Of a stretch of 64,000 nt of DNA, positions 23,465 through 32,169 are shown in pieces. Location of the stretch: positions 62,001 to 126,000 of the forward strand of contig CAMBLM010000004.1 in NCBI GenBank assembly GCA_945868475.1, written 5' to 3'. The stretch is from an uncultured Ruminococcus sp. (lineage in GTDB: Bacteria > Bacillota > Clostridia > Oscillospirales > Ruminococcaceae). Both the position numbers and the translations under genes were made by a program. The stretch's first letter is position 1, and each line of letters starts with the position of its first letter. The notes under the pieces were generated by a model. The model was not told where the DNA came from. It did no database searches and was given only the letters and a program-made list of their open reading frames with translations.

Positions 23465-24094
23465 TCACTTTGTATATATTACGGCGAAGCTTTTTCTCTT
23501 GACGATATCCTTGACCTCGATATTTTCAAAGCCTGCTTGTATGCCAAGTTCGGTCAATTCTTCGGGCGAAAACTTTTTGAACCCTTTTTTCGTATAGATA
23601 AGCGAGTCGAGGAACTCCTTTGTATATACTATATTATAGAACGAGCCGCCCGTTCTGAGCGTTCGCCTTATCTCGGACAGACCTTTCACGGTGTCGCTCC
23701 AGAAATAGACCGTGTTTACCGAGGTGACGGCGGAAAACATTTCGTCATCATATGGCAGATCGCAGCAATCGCCCACACGAAGAAAAAGTTTTCCGTCCGC
23801 TTTGGCTTTTTTGCAGCGTTTTTCCGCCTGCGTTTTCATATCCTCGGAGATATCGATGCCGTAAAGCTCGGCTTTCGCCTTTTTACAGAGCTTTTGCAAA
23901 AGATAGCCGTTGCCATAGCCGATATCGAGGACTTTTTCGCCGTCTTTGACCGTTACTTCGTCTACGACTTTGAGATACATACGCTTATTTATGACATTCA
24001 TTATGATACAGCAGATTTTTCCGACAAACCCATGAGGGTCGCCGAACTGTCTGCCGATATATTCTGTAAATTTATACTTATTTTTAAAACTCAT
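23465..24094 (-). CDS. class I SAM-dependent methyltransferase
   Basis: A 209-aa methyltransferase of the Methyltransf_11 type. VLDIGYGNGYLLQKL (about residues 55-69) is motif I that binds S-adenosylmethionine, LYGIDISEDM is motif II with the acidic residue, and RVGDCCDLPYDDEMFSAV is the motif III/IV region. The substrate is unknown; small molecules or quinones are typical for such domains. The ATG at 24094 follows GGTGGAC and lies just after the thrS terminator, so the gene may be read through from thrS or from a promoter I cannot see. Confidence 0.88.
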   Translation of the reverse strand: MSFKNKYKFTEYIGRQFGDPHGFVGKICCIIMNVINKRMYLKVVDEVTVKDGEKVLDIGYGNGYLLQKLCKKAKAELYGIDISEDMKTQAEKRCKKAKADGKLFLRVGDCCDLPYDDEMFSAVTSVNTVYFWSDTVKGLSEIRRTLRTGGSFYNIVYTKEFLDSLIYTKKGFKKFSPEELTELGIQAGFENIEVKDIVKRKSFAVIYTK

Positions 24095-24111
24095 TTTGTC
24101 CACCATTTTAC

Positions 24112-24147
24112 AAAAACTGCCGCACGAAACATTTCACACGGCAGTTT
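24112..24147 (-). terminator. terminator of thrS
   Basis: On the minus strand a 9-bp stem (AAACTGCCG with CGGCAGTTT) is followed by T residues. It ends only about 17 bases before the methyltransferase start codon. Confidence 0.8.
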
Positions 24148-24169
24148 GCTTTTCAAATTGCTGTTAAAT

Positions 24170-24245
24170 TGTTACATAGCCAAAGCTAATTATTTCGCCG
24201 AAGCAAAATTACTTCGCCGGGGATAATTTACTTAGCCGAAGCAAA
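24170..24245. repeat. imperfect short tandem repeats after thrS
   Basis: Four degenerate units resembling AATTACTTCGCCGAAGCA follow one another between the thrS stop and its terminator. Confidence 0.45.
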
Positions 24246-26192
24246 TTACTTTGCTTTGGTGTCATTCTCCTCAAAGATCTTAGCGAGAGCTTCATCGAGT
24301 TTAACATCGGGAAGTTCACCCTCTTTTCTCGAACGGATAGTAACGGACTTGTTTTCTGTTTCCTTATCGCCTATGATAAAGGTATACGGGATTCTTTCAA
24401 GACGCGAAGCCTTGATCTTCGTACCGATATTTTCGTCACGCTTATCAACTGTTACTCTCATTCCGTGTGCTGTGATCTTATCAGCGATCTCCTGAGCATA
24501 AGCCTGATGAGCCTCGCCGATAGGAAGAATTCTTACCTGCTCGGGAGCAAGCCAGAGTGGGAATACGCCTTCATACTTTTCGATGAGGTATGCGAGTGTA
24601 CGCTCATAGCAGCCGAGTGATGTTCTGTGGATAATATAAGGTCTGCGCTTCTTGCCGTCAACATCGGTGTATTCCATACCGAACTTTTCTGCGAGGAGCA
24701 TATCGATCTGAATAGTTACGAGTGTATCTTCCTTGCCGAATACGTTCTTATACTGGATATCGAGCTTAGGACCGTAGAATGCAGCTTCATCGATACCGAT
24801 GGAATATTCAACGCCGAGGTCGTCGAGGATAGTTTTCATTGCGGACTGTGCGTGTTCCCACTGCTCTGCCGTGCCCTCATACTTGTTCTTCGGGTTTGCG
24901 GGATCCCACTGGGAGAATCTGAATGTGCAGTCTTCGAGAAGTCCTACTGTATCGAGCATATACTTTGCAAGCTCAAGGCAGCCTCTGAACTCGTCTTCGA
25001 GCTGTTCGGGGCGGAGAATATAGTGACCTTCGGAAATTGTGAACTGACGGACACGGATAAGTCCGTGCATCTCACCGCTGTCCTCATTTCTGAAAAGTGT
25101 GGAGGTTTCGGTAAGACGCATCGGGAGGTCACGGTATGATCTTGCACGGTTGAGGTATACCTGATACTGGAACGGGCAGGTCATCGGACGGAGTGCGAAA
25201 CATTCCTTTTCCTCATCGTATGGGTCGCCGAGGATAAACATACCGTCAAGATAGTGATCCCAGTGTCCCGAAATTTTATAGAGGTCACGCTTTGCCATAA
25301 GCGGAGTTTTTGTAAGCATGCAGCCCCTTGAAGCTTCAACATCTTCTACCCAGCGCTGGAGTATCTGGATCACCTTTGCGCCCTTTGGAAGAAGAACGGG
25401 AAGTCCCTGACCGATGCAGTCAACTGTTGTGAAATATTCAAGCTCACGGCCAAGCTTGTTGTGGTCACGCTTCTGAGCTTCTTCTCTTGCTGCAAGGTAT
25501 GCTTCGAGTTCGCTTGCCTTAGGGAATGCTGTACCGTAAACACGGCAGAGCTGCTTGCCCTTTGAGTCGCCTCTCCAGTATGCACCTGTGCAGGAGAGAA
25601 GCTTTACAGCCTTTACGGGAGCTGTTGATGCGAGGTGCGGACCTGCGCAGAGGTCGATGAAGTCGCCCTGCTTATAGAATGAGATAGGCTCGCCCTTGCC
25701 TGCGTGTTCCTTACAAAGTTCAACCTTGTAAGGTTCGCCCATTTCTTCAAGCTTCCTGATAGCTTCTTCGGGGGAAAGCTCGAACTTTTCAAGCTCGATG
25801 TCCTCCTTGGCGATCTTCTTCATCTCAGCTTCGATCTTTGCAAGGTCGTCGGGTGTGAATGCCTTTGGTGCGTCAAAATCATAGTAGAATCCGTCCTGTA
25901 TAGCAGGGCCGATAGCAAGCTTTACCTCGGGGTAAAGGCGCTTTACAGCCTGCGCAAGGATATGCGATGCTGTGTGGTTAAAAGTCTTCTTGCCGTCCTC
26001 GGAATCAAATGTGAGCACTTCAAATTCGCAGTCTTCTTCAATAGGTGTGCGGATATCGCAAACCTTTCCGCCGAGCTTTACAGCGCATGCAGCCTTATAA
26101 AGACCCATTCCGATGCCCTTGATAACTTCTGCTGCGGCTGTGCCCTTTTCACATTCCTTAACGCTTCCGTCTTTAAGTGTGAGCTTTACCAT
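24246..26192 (-). CDS. thrS: threonyl-tRNA synthetase
   Basis: A 648-aa cytoplasmic class II aminoacyl-tRNA synthetase that charges tRNA-Thr. Domains in order: TGS (1-62), the editing domain with the NHTASHILAQAVKRLYP motif (about 72-88) and its later Cys/His, the catalytic core with LRPMTCPFQYQVYL (zinc-binding Cys) and the RLTETSTLFRNE motif 2 region, and the anticodon-binding domain ending in the IGDKETENKSVTIRSRKEG region. The ATG follows GGAGGTAA. The gene is regulated by the T-box leader upstream. An intrinsic terminator closes it. Confidence 0.97.
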   Translation of the reverse strand: MVKLTLKDGSVKECEKGTAAAEVIKGIGMGLYKAACAVKLGGKVCDIRTPIEEDCEFEVLTFDSEDGKKTFNHTASHILAQAVKRLYPEVKLAIGPAIQDGFYYDFDAPKAFTPDDLAKIEAEMKKIAKEDIELEKFELSPEEAIRKLEEMGEPYKVELCKEHAGKGEPISFYKQGDFIDLCAGPHLASTAPVKAVKLLSCTGAYWRGDSKGKQLCRVYGTAFPKASELEAYLAAREEAQKRDHNKLGRELEYFTTVDCIGQGLPVLLPKGAKVIQILQRWVEDVEASRGCMLTKTPLMAKRDLYKISGHWDHYLDGMFILGDPYDEEKECFALRPMTCPFQYQVYLNRARSYRDLPMRLTETSTLFRNEDSGEMHGLIRVRQFTISEGHYILRPEQLEDEFRGCLELAKYMLDTVGLLEDCTFRFSQWDPANPKNKYEGTAEQWEHAQSAMKTILDDLGVEYSIGIDEAAFYGPKLDIQYKNVFGKEDTLVTIQIDMLLAEKFGMEYTDVDGKKRRPYIIHRTSLGCYERTLAYLIEKYEGVFPLWLAPEQVRILPIGEAHQAYAQEIADKITAHGMRVTVDKRDENIGTKIKASRLERIPYTFIIGDKETENKSVTIRSRKEGELPDVKLDEALAKIFEENDTKAK

Positions 26193-26226
26193 TTTCGTTT
26201 ACCTCCACATATATTATAGTATTTTT

Positions 26227-26391
26227 GGGGGTTCTCTAAAAACCGGAACACGAGCAAATTTTCGTTGGGACTTTGTGCAGCTTCAAGGCAGCGAAACGCA
26301 GTAAATACTTGATGTATTTCAAGTTTCGCTAACGAAGAAGATGTGCAAAGTCGTAGAAAATTTGCCGTGAGGGAGGTTTTTAGAGGTTCCC
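26227..26391. repeat. 165-bp imperfect palindrome in the thrS leader
   Basis: The left arm from CTCTAAAAACC (26234) and the right arm to GGTTTTTAGAG (26375) pair over almost their whole length. Other paired blocks are GCAAATTTTC/GAAAATTTGC, GACTTTG/CAAAGTC, GCGAAAC/GTTTCGC and AAATAC/GTATTT. It lies after the T-box terminator and before thrS. It looks like an inserted mobile or structured repeat. A TATAAT at 26217-26212 on the minus strand lies just beyond it. Confidence 0.7.
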
Positions 26392-26429
26392 TTTAACATA
26401 AAATTCGTTTTTATCCTTTTTTAGAAAAC

Positions 26430-26688
26430 AAAAACGCCCTTAATGCTCTTTTGCAAGCACTAAGGACGATAAAAACCGTGTTTCCACCTTAATTTATGCG
26501 TTTTTCCCGAAAAACACACCTCATTAACGCCTTTAACGCAGGCTGACGGCGCAGATTAAGCGCACTCAAAAGGCGGTGTGCAAAGCTCCCAAACCTGCCG
26601 CAGTTTTCAGCCGATGACTGCCGCTCTCTGAAAGTCCTCAACGGAGGATTGCCTTCCTTTATCAACGTTTTTATGTTATTATGTATTT
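26430..26688 (-). promoter_or_regulatory. T-box riboswitch leader of thrS
   Basis: The minus-strand leader holds an AGAGAGCGGCAG stem-I base, a GGCTGAAAACTGC block, a likely ACC threonine specifier (26577-26575), the T-box AAGGTGGAAACACGG (26490-26476), and then a terminator. The terminator is a 13-bp stem (26468-26456 with 26447-26435) followed by TTTTTGTTTT. Uncharged tRNA-Thr would stabilise the antiterminator. The T-box core departs slightly from the usual GGGTGGNACCGCG. Confidence 0.9.
26435..26468 (-). terminator. T-box regulated terminator
   Basis: A 13-bp stem with GT wobble pairs and an 8-nt loop is followed by a U tract. It overlaps the downstream part of the T-box leader. Confidence 0.85.
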
Positions 26689-26717
26689 ATGTTATCATAC
26701 TTTGCGGAATTTGTCAA
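26689..26717 (-). promoter_or_regulatory. promoter of the thrS T-box leader
   Basis: On the minus strand TTGACA (26717-26712) and TAACAT (26694-26689) are 17 bases apart. Confidence 0.8.
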
Positions 26718-26781
26718 CCGTCTTTTTTCACAGTTAAAAGGCTTTTTTATTATTAAAAAGTGTGAAAATGTTAAAATAACC

Positions 26782-26810
26782 TTGACATTATTACTGATTT
26801 ATATTACAAT
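26782..26810 (+). promoter_or_regulatory. vegetative promoter ahead of a candidate structured RNA
   Basis: TTGACA at 26782 and TACAAT at 26805 are exactly 17 bases apart. Transcription would begin near 26817. Confidence 0.8.
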
Positions 26811-26816
26811 AATAAA

Positions 26817-26980
26817 GTAAATGCAATATGAGGTAATTCTGCCGGCCGCTGAAAGGCTTGCAGGTTTGTCACTAAGGCGGCTGCCGTATGCGGTTCATAC
26901 GCTGTTCTGCTCATTTCATGCGGAACGGTCTTTTGACGGCGAACGGCGTCGGCTTGATAAATTGCAGTTCATTTTTCACT
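26817..26980 (+). ncRNA. candidate structured RNA (unidentified)
   Basis: About 160 GC-rich bases follow a consensus promoter within an AT-rich gap. Paired segments seen are: closing stem TGCAAT/ATTGCA (26822-26827 with 26961-26966), GCCGGC/GTCGGC, GTCA/TGAC, hairpin GTATG/CATAC, and hairpin GTTCTGC/GCGGAAC. A short T run follows the closing stem. It does not match tmRNA, RNase P or SRP RNA motifs that I know. A 6S-type RNA or an rny leader structure are possible. A 91-codon frame over it has no ribosome site and no familiar protein. Confidence 0.45.
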
Positions 26981-27335
26981 CGCTCTGTTGTTTTGAACAG
27001 AGGTTTCATATATTCATTATCACTATCAAGCCCATTTTATGGGTTCAGTTATTCTTTACAGATTGTATTTTTCGGATAAAATTATACGTTATGTAGTGAA
27101 AATTGTCAATTGAGGATAATATTCGGGGTAACGATGATATAACTTTCTGCCGCTTTAACATTTTACTCGGCTGATATCTTTTTATAGCAATATCGGCTTA
27201 AACGTTTAAAGCATTGTAAAAGGCAGGGGCATTTTCGTTTTTCACCGTTTTCGCAGAGAACTTTTGACTGCGGAATGTGAAATCCTCTTGTTCAAGCCCT
27301 CCGAGCGATAATATAATTTTGGGGAGGTCAAGGAC
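26981..27335 (+). other. region upstream of rny
   Basis: About 350 bases with no gene. A TATAAT at 27312-27317 with a weak TTGTTC 18 bases before it could be a second, proximal rny promoter. An AGCCCA/TGGGTT hairpin lies near 27028-27043. Nothing else is clear. Confidence 0.3.
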
Positions 27336-28898
27336 TTGAACACAGCAGCTATCATTGCGGCTGTCATTGCGCTTATTGCAGGTTTCGCTGTCGGCGGAGC
27401 GATCTTCTTCGCCGCAGGTATCAACCACCGCAAAAAGCAGGCTGAAGCAGCGATAGGTTCGGCGGAAAAGGAAGCCGAAAGACTTGTCGAAGCAGCAAAG
27501 ACAGAAGCAGAAAATCAAAAAAAGATCGCACTTCTCGATGCAAAGGAAGAGATCCAGAAGAGCCGTTCCGAGCTTGATAAGGAACTCAAAGAACGCCGCG
27601 GAGAAATTTCCCGTCAGGAACGCAGGATCCAGCAGAAGGAAGACAATCTCGACAAAAAGAACGACAGCCTTGATAAAAAGGACGAAATACTCCAGAAAAA
27701 GATCAAGCAGGCTGACGAAAAGCTTGAAGAAGCCGACAATATCAAAAAGCAGCAGATGGAAACCCTCGAAAAGATCTCACAGTTCACTATGGATCAGGCT
27801 AAGGAACACCTGCTTTCAATGCTCGAAAACGAGCTTGTACATGAAAAGGCTCTCAAGATACAGTCTTATGAGCAGCAGCTCAAGGACGAATGTGAGGAAA
27901 AGGCAAGAAACCTTATCGCTCTCGCAATTTCAAAATGCTCCGCAGATCAGGTATCCGAATCCGCAGTTTCCGTTGTTCCCCTGCCGAATGACGAAATGAA
28001 GGGCAGGATCATCGGACGTGAGGGCAGAAACATAAAGGCACTCGAAACGCTCACCGGCGTTGACCTTATCATCGACGATACGCCCGAAGCTATCACACTT
28101 TCCTGCTTCGACCAGGCTCGCCGTGAGGTCGCACGAATCGCACTTGAAAAGCTTATCGCAGACGGAAGAATTCACCCGTCCCGTATCGAAGAAATGGTTG
28201 ACAAGGCTCGCCGTGAGGTAGAGCATATCATGAAGCAGGAGGGCGAGAGAGCCGTTCTCGAAACCAACGTACACGGTCTTAACCACGAACTTGTACGCCT
28301 CCTCGGAAGACTTCATTACAGAACTTCCTACCGTCAGAACGTCCTCAACCACTCCATCGAGGTCGCACACCTCGCAGGCATTATGGCCTCCGAGCTTGGC
28401 GTTGACGCAAACCTCGCACGAAGAGCAGGACTTCTCCACGATATCGGCAAGGCTCTCAGCTACGAGATCGAGGGTTCACACGTTCAGATCGGTGTTGACG
28501 TCTGCCGCAAATACAAGGAAAGCCCCGAAGTTATCCACGCTGTTGAAGCTCACCACGGCGATGTTGAGATCCACTCAGTTGTCGCCGCTCTCGTTCAGGC
28601 CGCCGATGCTATTTCCGCTGCAAGACCGGGCGCAAGAAGCGAAAACTACGAGAACTACATCAAGCGTCTTGAAAAGCTTGAAGAGATCTGCTGCTCTTAT
28701 GAGGGCGTTGAAAAATCCTTCGCTATCCAGGCAGGCCGTGAAGTCCGCATTATGGTTTATCCCGACAAGATCAACGATGAAAAGATGGTCATTGTTGCAA
28801 GAGATATCGCAAAGCGTATCGAGGACGAAATGGACTATCCCGGACAGATCAAAGTTAATATCATTCGTGAAAGCCGCGTAGTTGAATACGCTAAGTAA
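27336..28898 (+). CDS. rny: ribonuclease Y
   Basis: A 520-aa membrane-anchored endoribonuclease that starts mRNA decay and nucleates the Gram-positive degradosome. Residues 1-28 form the N-terminal membrane helix. A long charged coiled coil follows (about 30-200), then the KH domain with [10 protein letters not shown] (223-232), and the HD domain with His339 in LNHS and HD at 368-369 in LLHDIGK. It ends [14 protein letters not shown], as the family does. The start is a TTG preceded by GGGGAGGTC. It is a single gene with a stem at 28944-29034 after it. Confidence 0.96.
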   Translation: MNTAAIIAAVIALIAGFAVGGAIFFAAGINHRKKQAEAAIGSAEKEAERLVEAAKTEAENQKKIALLDAKEEIQKSRSELDKELKERRGEISRQERRIQQKEDNLDKKNDSLDKKDEILQKKIKQADEKLEEADNIKKQQMETLEKISQFTMDQAKEHLLSMLENELVHEKALKIQSYEQQLKDECEEKARNLIALAISKCSADQVSESAVSVVPLPNDEMKGRIIGREGRNIKALETLTGVDLIIDDTPEAITLSCFDQARREVARIALEKLIADGRIHPSRIEEMVDKARREVEHIMKQEGERAVLETNVHGLNHELVRLLGRLHYRTSYRQNVLNHSIEVAHLAGIMASELGVDANLARRAGLLHDIGKALSYEIEGSHVQIGVDVCRKYKESPEVIHAVEAHHGDVEIHSVVAALVQAADAISAARPGARSENYENYIKRLEKLEEICCSYEGVEKSFAIQAGREVRIMVYPDKINDEKMVIVARDIAKRIEDEMDYPGQIKVNIIRESRVVEYAK

Positions 28899-28943
28899 TT
28901 TTTATTATTTAAATTACAGCCTGTAAACACGAAAGCAATAGTT

Positions 28944-29040
28944 ATCCCTGCGGCATAAGGGGAGCGCCCTTGGGCAGTTCGTAGATAATTTTACGAATTT
29001 TCCCAAAGTCGGCAATACCCTCGAACGCAGGGATATTTTT
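28944..29040 (+). terminator. possible terminator with long loop after rny
   Basis: ATCCCTGCG (28944-28952) and CGCAGGGAT (29026-29034) form a 9-bp stem around a 73-base loop, followed by ATTTTT. The loop has further stem potential (GGGAG/TTCCC and TTCGTA/TACGAA). This long-loop shape is unusual for a terminator. Confidence 0.45.
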
Positions 29041-29058
29041 CTGAATGGAGTTTTATTT

Positions 29059-30501
29059 ATGGACGCACCAAATCAGACGAAAAAACAGCCGAAAACCATA
29101 TTCGGCACAACCAGCAAATCGAACTTTATCCTCAATATGAAGCAGGAAACGCTGCAGAACTGGATAGCGGCTCTGCTCGCTGCCTGCGTTATCGTGCCGC
29201 AGATAACGGGATTCCTCGTTTACGGCGTGAACGCTTCGCCTGCATTTATGAGTGCAGGACTGTACTTCACGGGATTTTCCTGCATCCTTTTCTTCCTTAT
29301 CGCGATGATAAAAGGCAGCCTTTCGTTCAAAAAAGACAGAATACTGTGGCTCATTGTTTTTATGGCGGTCTGGGCATTCGCTTCGTATTACGGCGTTGTC
29401 CTCCGTGCAGGAGATCAGAGCGAGATAGTCAACACTGCCCTTGCAGGTGAGATAGGACGATATGAGGGTCTGCTCTCGCTGCTCGGATACTTCGGTATAT
29501 TCTGCCTTGCAGCCTGCGTTACCCGTGAAAAGACGATCCGCGTTATCACTGACATTATCATAGCAGCAGGTGTTGTTCAATCACTTTTTGCAATTTTCCA
29601 GCATATTCCAAAGCTTCGCTTTATGCCGAACTTTGCCGACCTTCCGACGCTTGCGCTCAAAGATGTAATGCTTTCGCAGGGACTTTCGGAGAACCCTATC
29701 GTTTTCGGAACGTTCCTCACGATAGTTTTTGCTGCTGCACTCACGGGCGCAGTTTACGAAAAAAATATCCTCCGCGCAAGAATTTACGGCATAGCTTCAA
29801 TGCTATTCTGGCTCGTCGGATTTTTCACCTCGTCCATCGTTCCCATCATAGGAATGTCGGCGGTATTTATCATCGTATCGATAATAATTTTCGCTTCAAA
29901 GCCTGCAAAATTTGAAAACGGACTGCTCAAGACCTCCGTTTACAGATACGCGGCTGCGGCTGTCGGAATGGCTGTTATCTTTGCGCTGATATGGATATTC
30001 CAGGGCATTTATATCCGCGACAAGGCTATTGCATACTATGATGCGTTTTTCCGCCTTTTTATCGTGACCAATTATTCTTATGTGAATGAGCAGTCGCTTT
30101 ACGGCATCGGACTTGAAAAGAGCCTCCCATTTATAAAGGAACACACTCTCCTCGGCATCGGCCCCGACCTTATCGCAAAGTATCAGATGCTGAATGAAGA
30201 CCTTTCGCTCTGCTCCATCGACAGAAGCTATAACGAAATCGTTTATGTTGCAGCAACGCGCGGAATTCCTGCCGCTGCCGCATTCGTCGTTTTCCTCGCA
30301 GCTTCACTCAAAAGCTCATTCGGCAAGTTCAAAGCTTCGATAAATGGCGGCGAATGGTTTGACACCGCGGTATTCGTTGCAATCGCAGCTTACATTATCC
30401 AGAGCTTTTTCAGTTTCAGCTCTATACTCTGCGCACCTATATTCTGGATGCTCTGCGGTTTTGTATTCAGAAAAATTACAGATAAAGGAGCAAACTCATG
30501 A
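29059..30501 (+). CDS. O-antigen ligase family membrane protein
   Basis: A 480-aa polytopic membrane protein with about ten to twelve hydrophobic helices. The large loop near residues 350-400 (KEHTLLGIGPDLIAKYQ, then an SYNEIVYVAATRGIPAAA segment) has the Wzy/WaaL GxGPxxF-like and HNxxLxxxxxxG-like patterns of the O-antigen ligase/polymerase superfamily. These proteins transfer or polymerise lipid-linked glycans at the outer face of the membrane. The stop overlaps the next start by 4 bases (ATGA). With FliB downstream, a role in glycan on the surface or flagellum is possible but unproven. Confidence 0.8.
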   Translation: MDAPNQTKKQPKTIFGTTSKSNFILNMKQETLQNWIAALLAACVIVPQITGFLVYGVNASPAFMSAGLYFTGFSCILFFLIAMIKGSLSFKKDRILWLIVFMAVWAFASYYGVVLRAGDQSEIVNTALAGEIGRYEGLLSLLGYFGIFCLAACVTREKTIRVITDIIIAAGVVQSLFAIFQHIPKLRFMPNFADLPTLALKDVMLSQGLSENPIVFGTFLTIVFAAALTGAVYEKNILRARIYGIASMLFWLVGFFTSSIVPIIGMSAVFIIVSIIIFASKPAKFENGLLKTSVYRYAAAAVGMAVIFALIWIFQGIYIRDKAIAYYDAFFRLFIVTNYSYVNEQSLYGIGLEKSLPFIKEHTLLGIGPDLIAKYQMLNEDLSLCSIDRSYNEIVYVAATRGIPAAAAFVVFLAASLKSSFGKFKASINGGEWFDTAVFVAIAAYIIQSFFSFSSILCAPIFWMLCGFVFRKITDKGANS

Positions 30502-30773
30502 GCAGCGGTTTAAAGCGCACTATTGCATTTCTCTTTTTCCTCCTCGCAGGAATTTTACTCGGAACGATACTCGGAAACATCTGCGAGGGTGTCCCATATC
30601 TTTCGTGGCTGTCCTACACGCTTTCGGTCGGGCTGGACACAAACAGCCCAATGGTGCTTGACCTCATTGTTTTCAAGCTTGCGTTCGGATTTACGCTTTC
30701 CGTCAATGCCGCACAGATAATCTGCGTTATCCTCTCGTTCGTGCTTTACAGCAAGACCTGCAAAGGACTTTAA
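30498..30773 (+). CDS. DUF4321 family small membrane protein
   Basis: A 91-aa protein with two hydrophobic helices (about residues 8-30 and 66-86) and the short link PMVLDLIVFKLAFGFTLSV that resembles the DUF4321 family of Clostridia and Bacilli, whose function is unknown. Its start is coupled to the O-antigen ligase stop, and FliB starts 3 bases after its stop. Confidence 0.75.
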   Translation: MSSGLKRTIAFLFFLLAGILLGTILGNICEGVPYLSWLSYTLSVGLDTNSPMVLDLIVFKLAFGFTLSVNAAQIICVILSFVLYSKTCKGL

Positions 30774-30776
30774 GCT

Positions 30777-31775
30777 ATGCAGAACGATGAAAACGGGCTT
30801 TGTTACCCCAATTATTACCCTCGCTTCAAATGCATTGCCGATAAATGCAGTGATACCTGCTGCCGCGGCTGGGAGATATGCATTGATGAAAACTCGCTCG
30901 AAAAATACCGCTCTATTGGCGGAAATATCGGCAAAAGGCTCAGCGAATGCATCACAACGGACAGTGACGGCGCGCATTTTATCCTTGTGGAAGATGAACG
31001 CTGTCCGTTCCTGAACAGCTCAAACCTCTGCGATCTTTATATTGCCCTCGGTGAAGATTCTCTCTGTGGGATCTGCACCGACCACCCACGCTTCCGAAGC
31101 TTTCTTTCGGACAGAACGGAGATCGGGGTCGGACTTTGCTGCGAAGCCGCCGCTGAGATCATTCTGACCGGGAAAAATCCTATACACATCGTCCCCGAAG
31201 CAGATTTTCCCGATGATGCGCTTGAAAAAGCCGTTTTGCAGATACGCAAAATGCTGTTCAGGCTTTGTGAGCGTGATAAACCTTTCATTGCACTGAGAAA
31301 ATGCTGTGCGCTTGCGATAGATGCGCAGGATATGCTTGCGGACGGAAATTTCGCGGAAATTTCCGCATTATATGATGATTTTTCGGGATATTCATTCGCC
31401 GTAGAAGAAATCACCGATGAAGAGGTCATCGCTGTGCTTAAAACAATGGAAAGCATCTCGCCCGAATGGGACGAAATGCTGAAAAAGCTCTCAGACGGCA
31501 AGTACAAAACCGATTTTTCAGCTGAAAATGAAATGCAGCGGCTTGCGGAATACTTTATTTTCCGACATTTTCCCGAAGCACTTTCGGACGGTGATATCGT
31601 TTCAAAGGCTTACTTTGCATACTTTGCGGTTTCGGCTGTGAAGATGTTCTGGGGTGCTTATTTTTACGAAAACAACGCTCTTACGCTCCGCGACAGGATA
31701 AACGGTGCAAAGCTTTTCTCCAAAGGCGTTGAGTATTCGGAGATAAATATGCAGAGAACATATAACTTACTGTAA
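30777..31775 (+). CDS. fliB: FliB-type flagellin lysine N-methylase
   Basis: A 332-aa Cys-rich protein matching FliB, which methylates surface lysines of flagellin. The N-terminal third holds the family Cys pattern: FKCIADKCSDTCCRGWEI (Cys19, 24, 28, 29, 35), CPFL near 76, Cys85, and LCGICTDHPRF with Cys97 and Cys100. These probably bind an Fe-S cluster or metal. It ends a three-gene cluster with the O-antigen ligase and DUF4321 genes and faces the fla/che operon on the other strand. Flagellin itself is not in the window. Confidence 0.88.
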   Translation: MQNDENGLCYPNYYPRFKCIADKCSDTCCRGWEICIDENSLEKYRSIGGNIGKRLSECITTDSDGAHFILVEDERCPFLNSSNLCDLYIALGEDSLCGICTDHPRFRSFLSDRTEIGVGLCCEAAAEIILTGKNPIHIVPEADFPDDALEKAVLQIRKMLFRLCERDKPFIALRKCCALAIDAQDMLADGNFAEISALYDDFSGYSFAVEEITDEEVIAVLKTMESISPEWDEMLKKLSDGKYKTDFSAENEMQRLAEYFIFRHFPEALSDGDIVSKAYFAYFAVSAVKMFWGAYFYENNALTLRDRINGAKLFSKGVEYSEINMQRTYNLL

Positions 31776-31785
31776 AATTTAACAT

Positions 31786-31832
31786 AAAAATACCGTCTGT
31801 TTACTTTTTTTCGTAAACAGACGGTATTTTTT
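31786..31832. terminator. bidirectional terminator
   Basis: A perfect 19-bp stem (31786-31804 with 31813-31831) with A and T tracts on either side. It separates convergent fliB and the end of the fla/che operon. Confidence 0.92.
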
Positions 31833-31838
31833 CATTAT

Positions 31839-32153
31839 TTAATCTTCCTTGACGGTAACCTTATGGTCTTCTTCATACTTATTTATAAACTTTGTGAGCA
31901 GCAATGCGATAGTCGAAAGAACTGCCGCGCCTCTGAAATTGATATGGTTCTTCTTGCTGCTGACGTAAACAGCTTTCGGGTTGCCTTTCTTTCCGAGGAC
32001 TGTAAGCTCCGCAGGAACGCCGTCATCGACGATTATCTTTGTCTGCTTCGGCATAAAAAGTCTTTCAACGATGCCATAGACGGTGAGGACTATCGAAAGC
32101 GAAAGAACTGTGTCCCTTGTCGATTTTAATAAATTTGTGATTTCATCGTACAT
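31839..32153 (-). CDS. small membrane protein, unknown
   Basis: A 104-aa protein I do not recognise. One hydrophobic helix lies at about residues 14-34 and a second at about 75-90. Between them is a basic patch with PKQTKIIVDDGVPAEL. It is probably the last gene of the fla/che-pnp transcript because it starts 16 bases after pnp with a TAGGAGAT site, and a strong terminator follows. No link to motility can be shown. Confidence 0.65.
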   Translation of the reverse strand: MYDEITNLLKSTRDTVLSLSIVLTVYGIVERLFMPKQTKIIVDDGVPAELTVLGKKGNPKAVYVSSKKNHINFRGAAVLSTIALLLTKFINKYEEDHKVTVKED

Positions 32154-32169
32154 TTTAATACATCTCCTA

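Noticed and set aside
26821-27096. 91-codon plus-strand frame after the 26782 promoter
   Set aside because: It has no ribosome site and no recognisable protein pattern; the DNA instead shows RNA-like paired segments.
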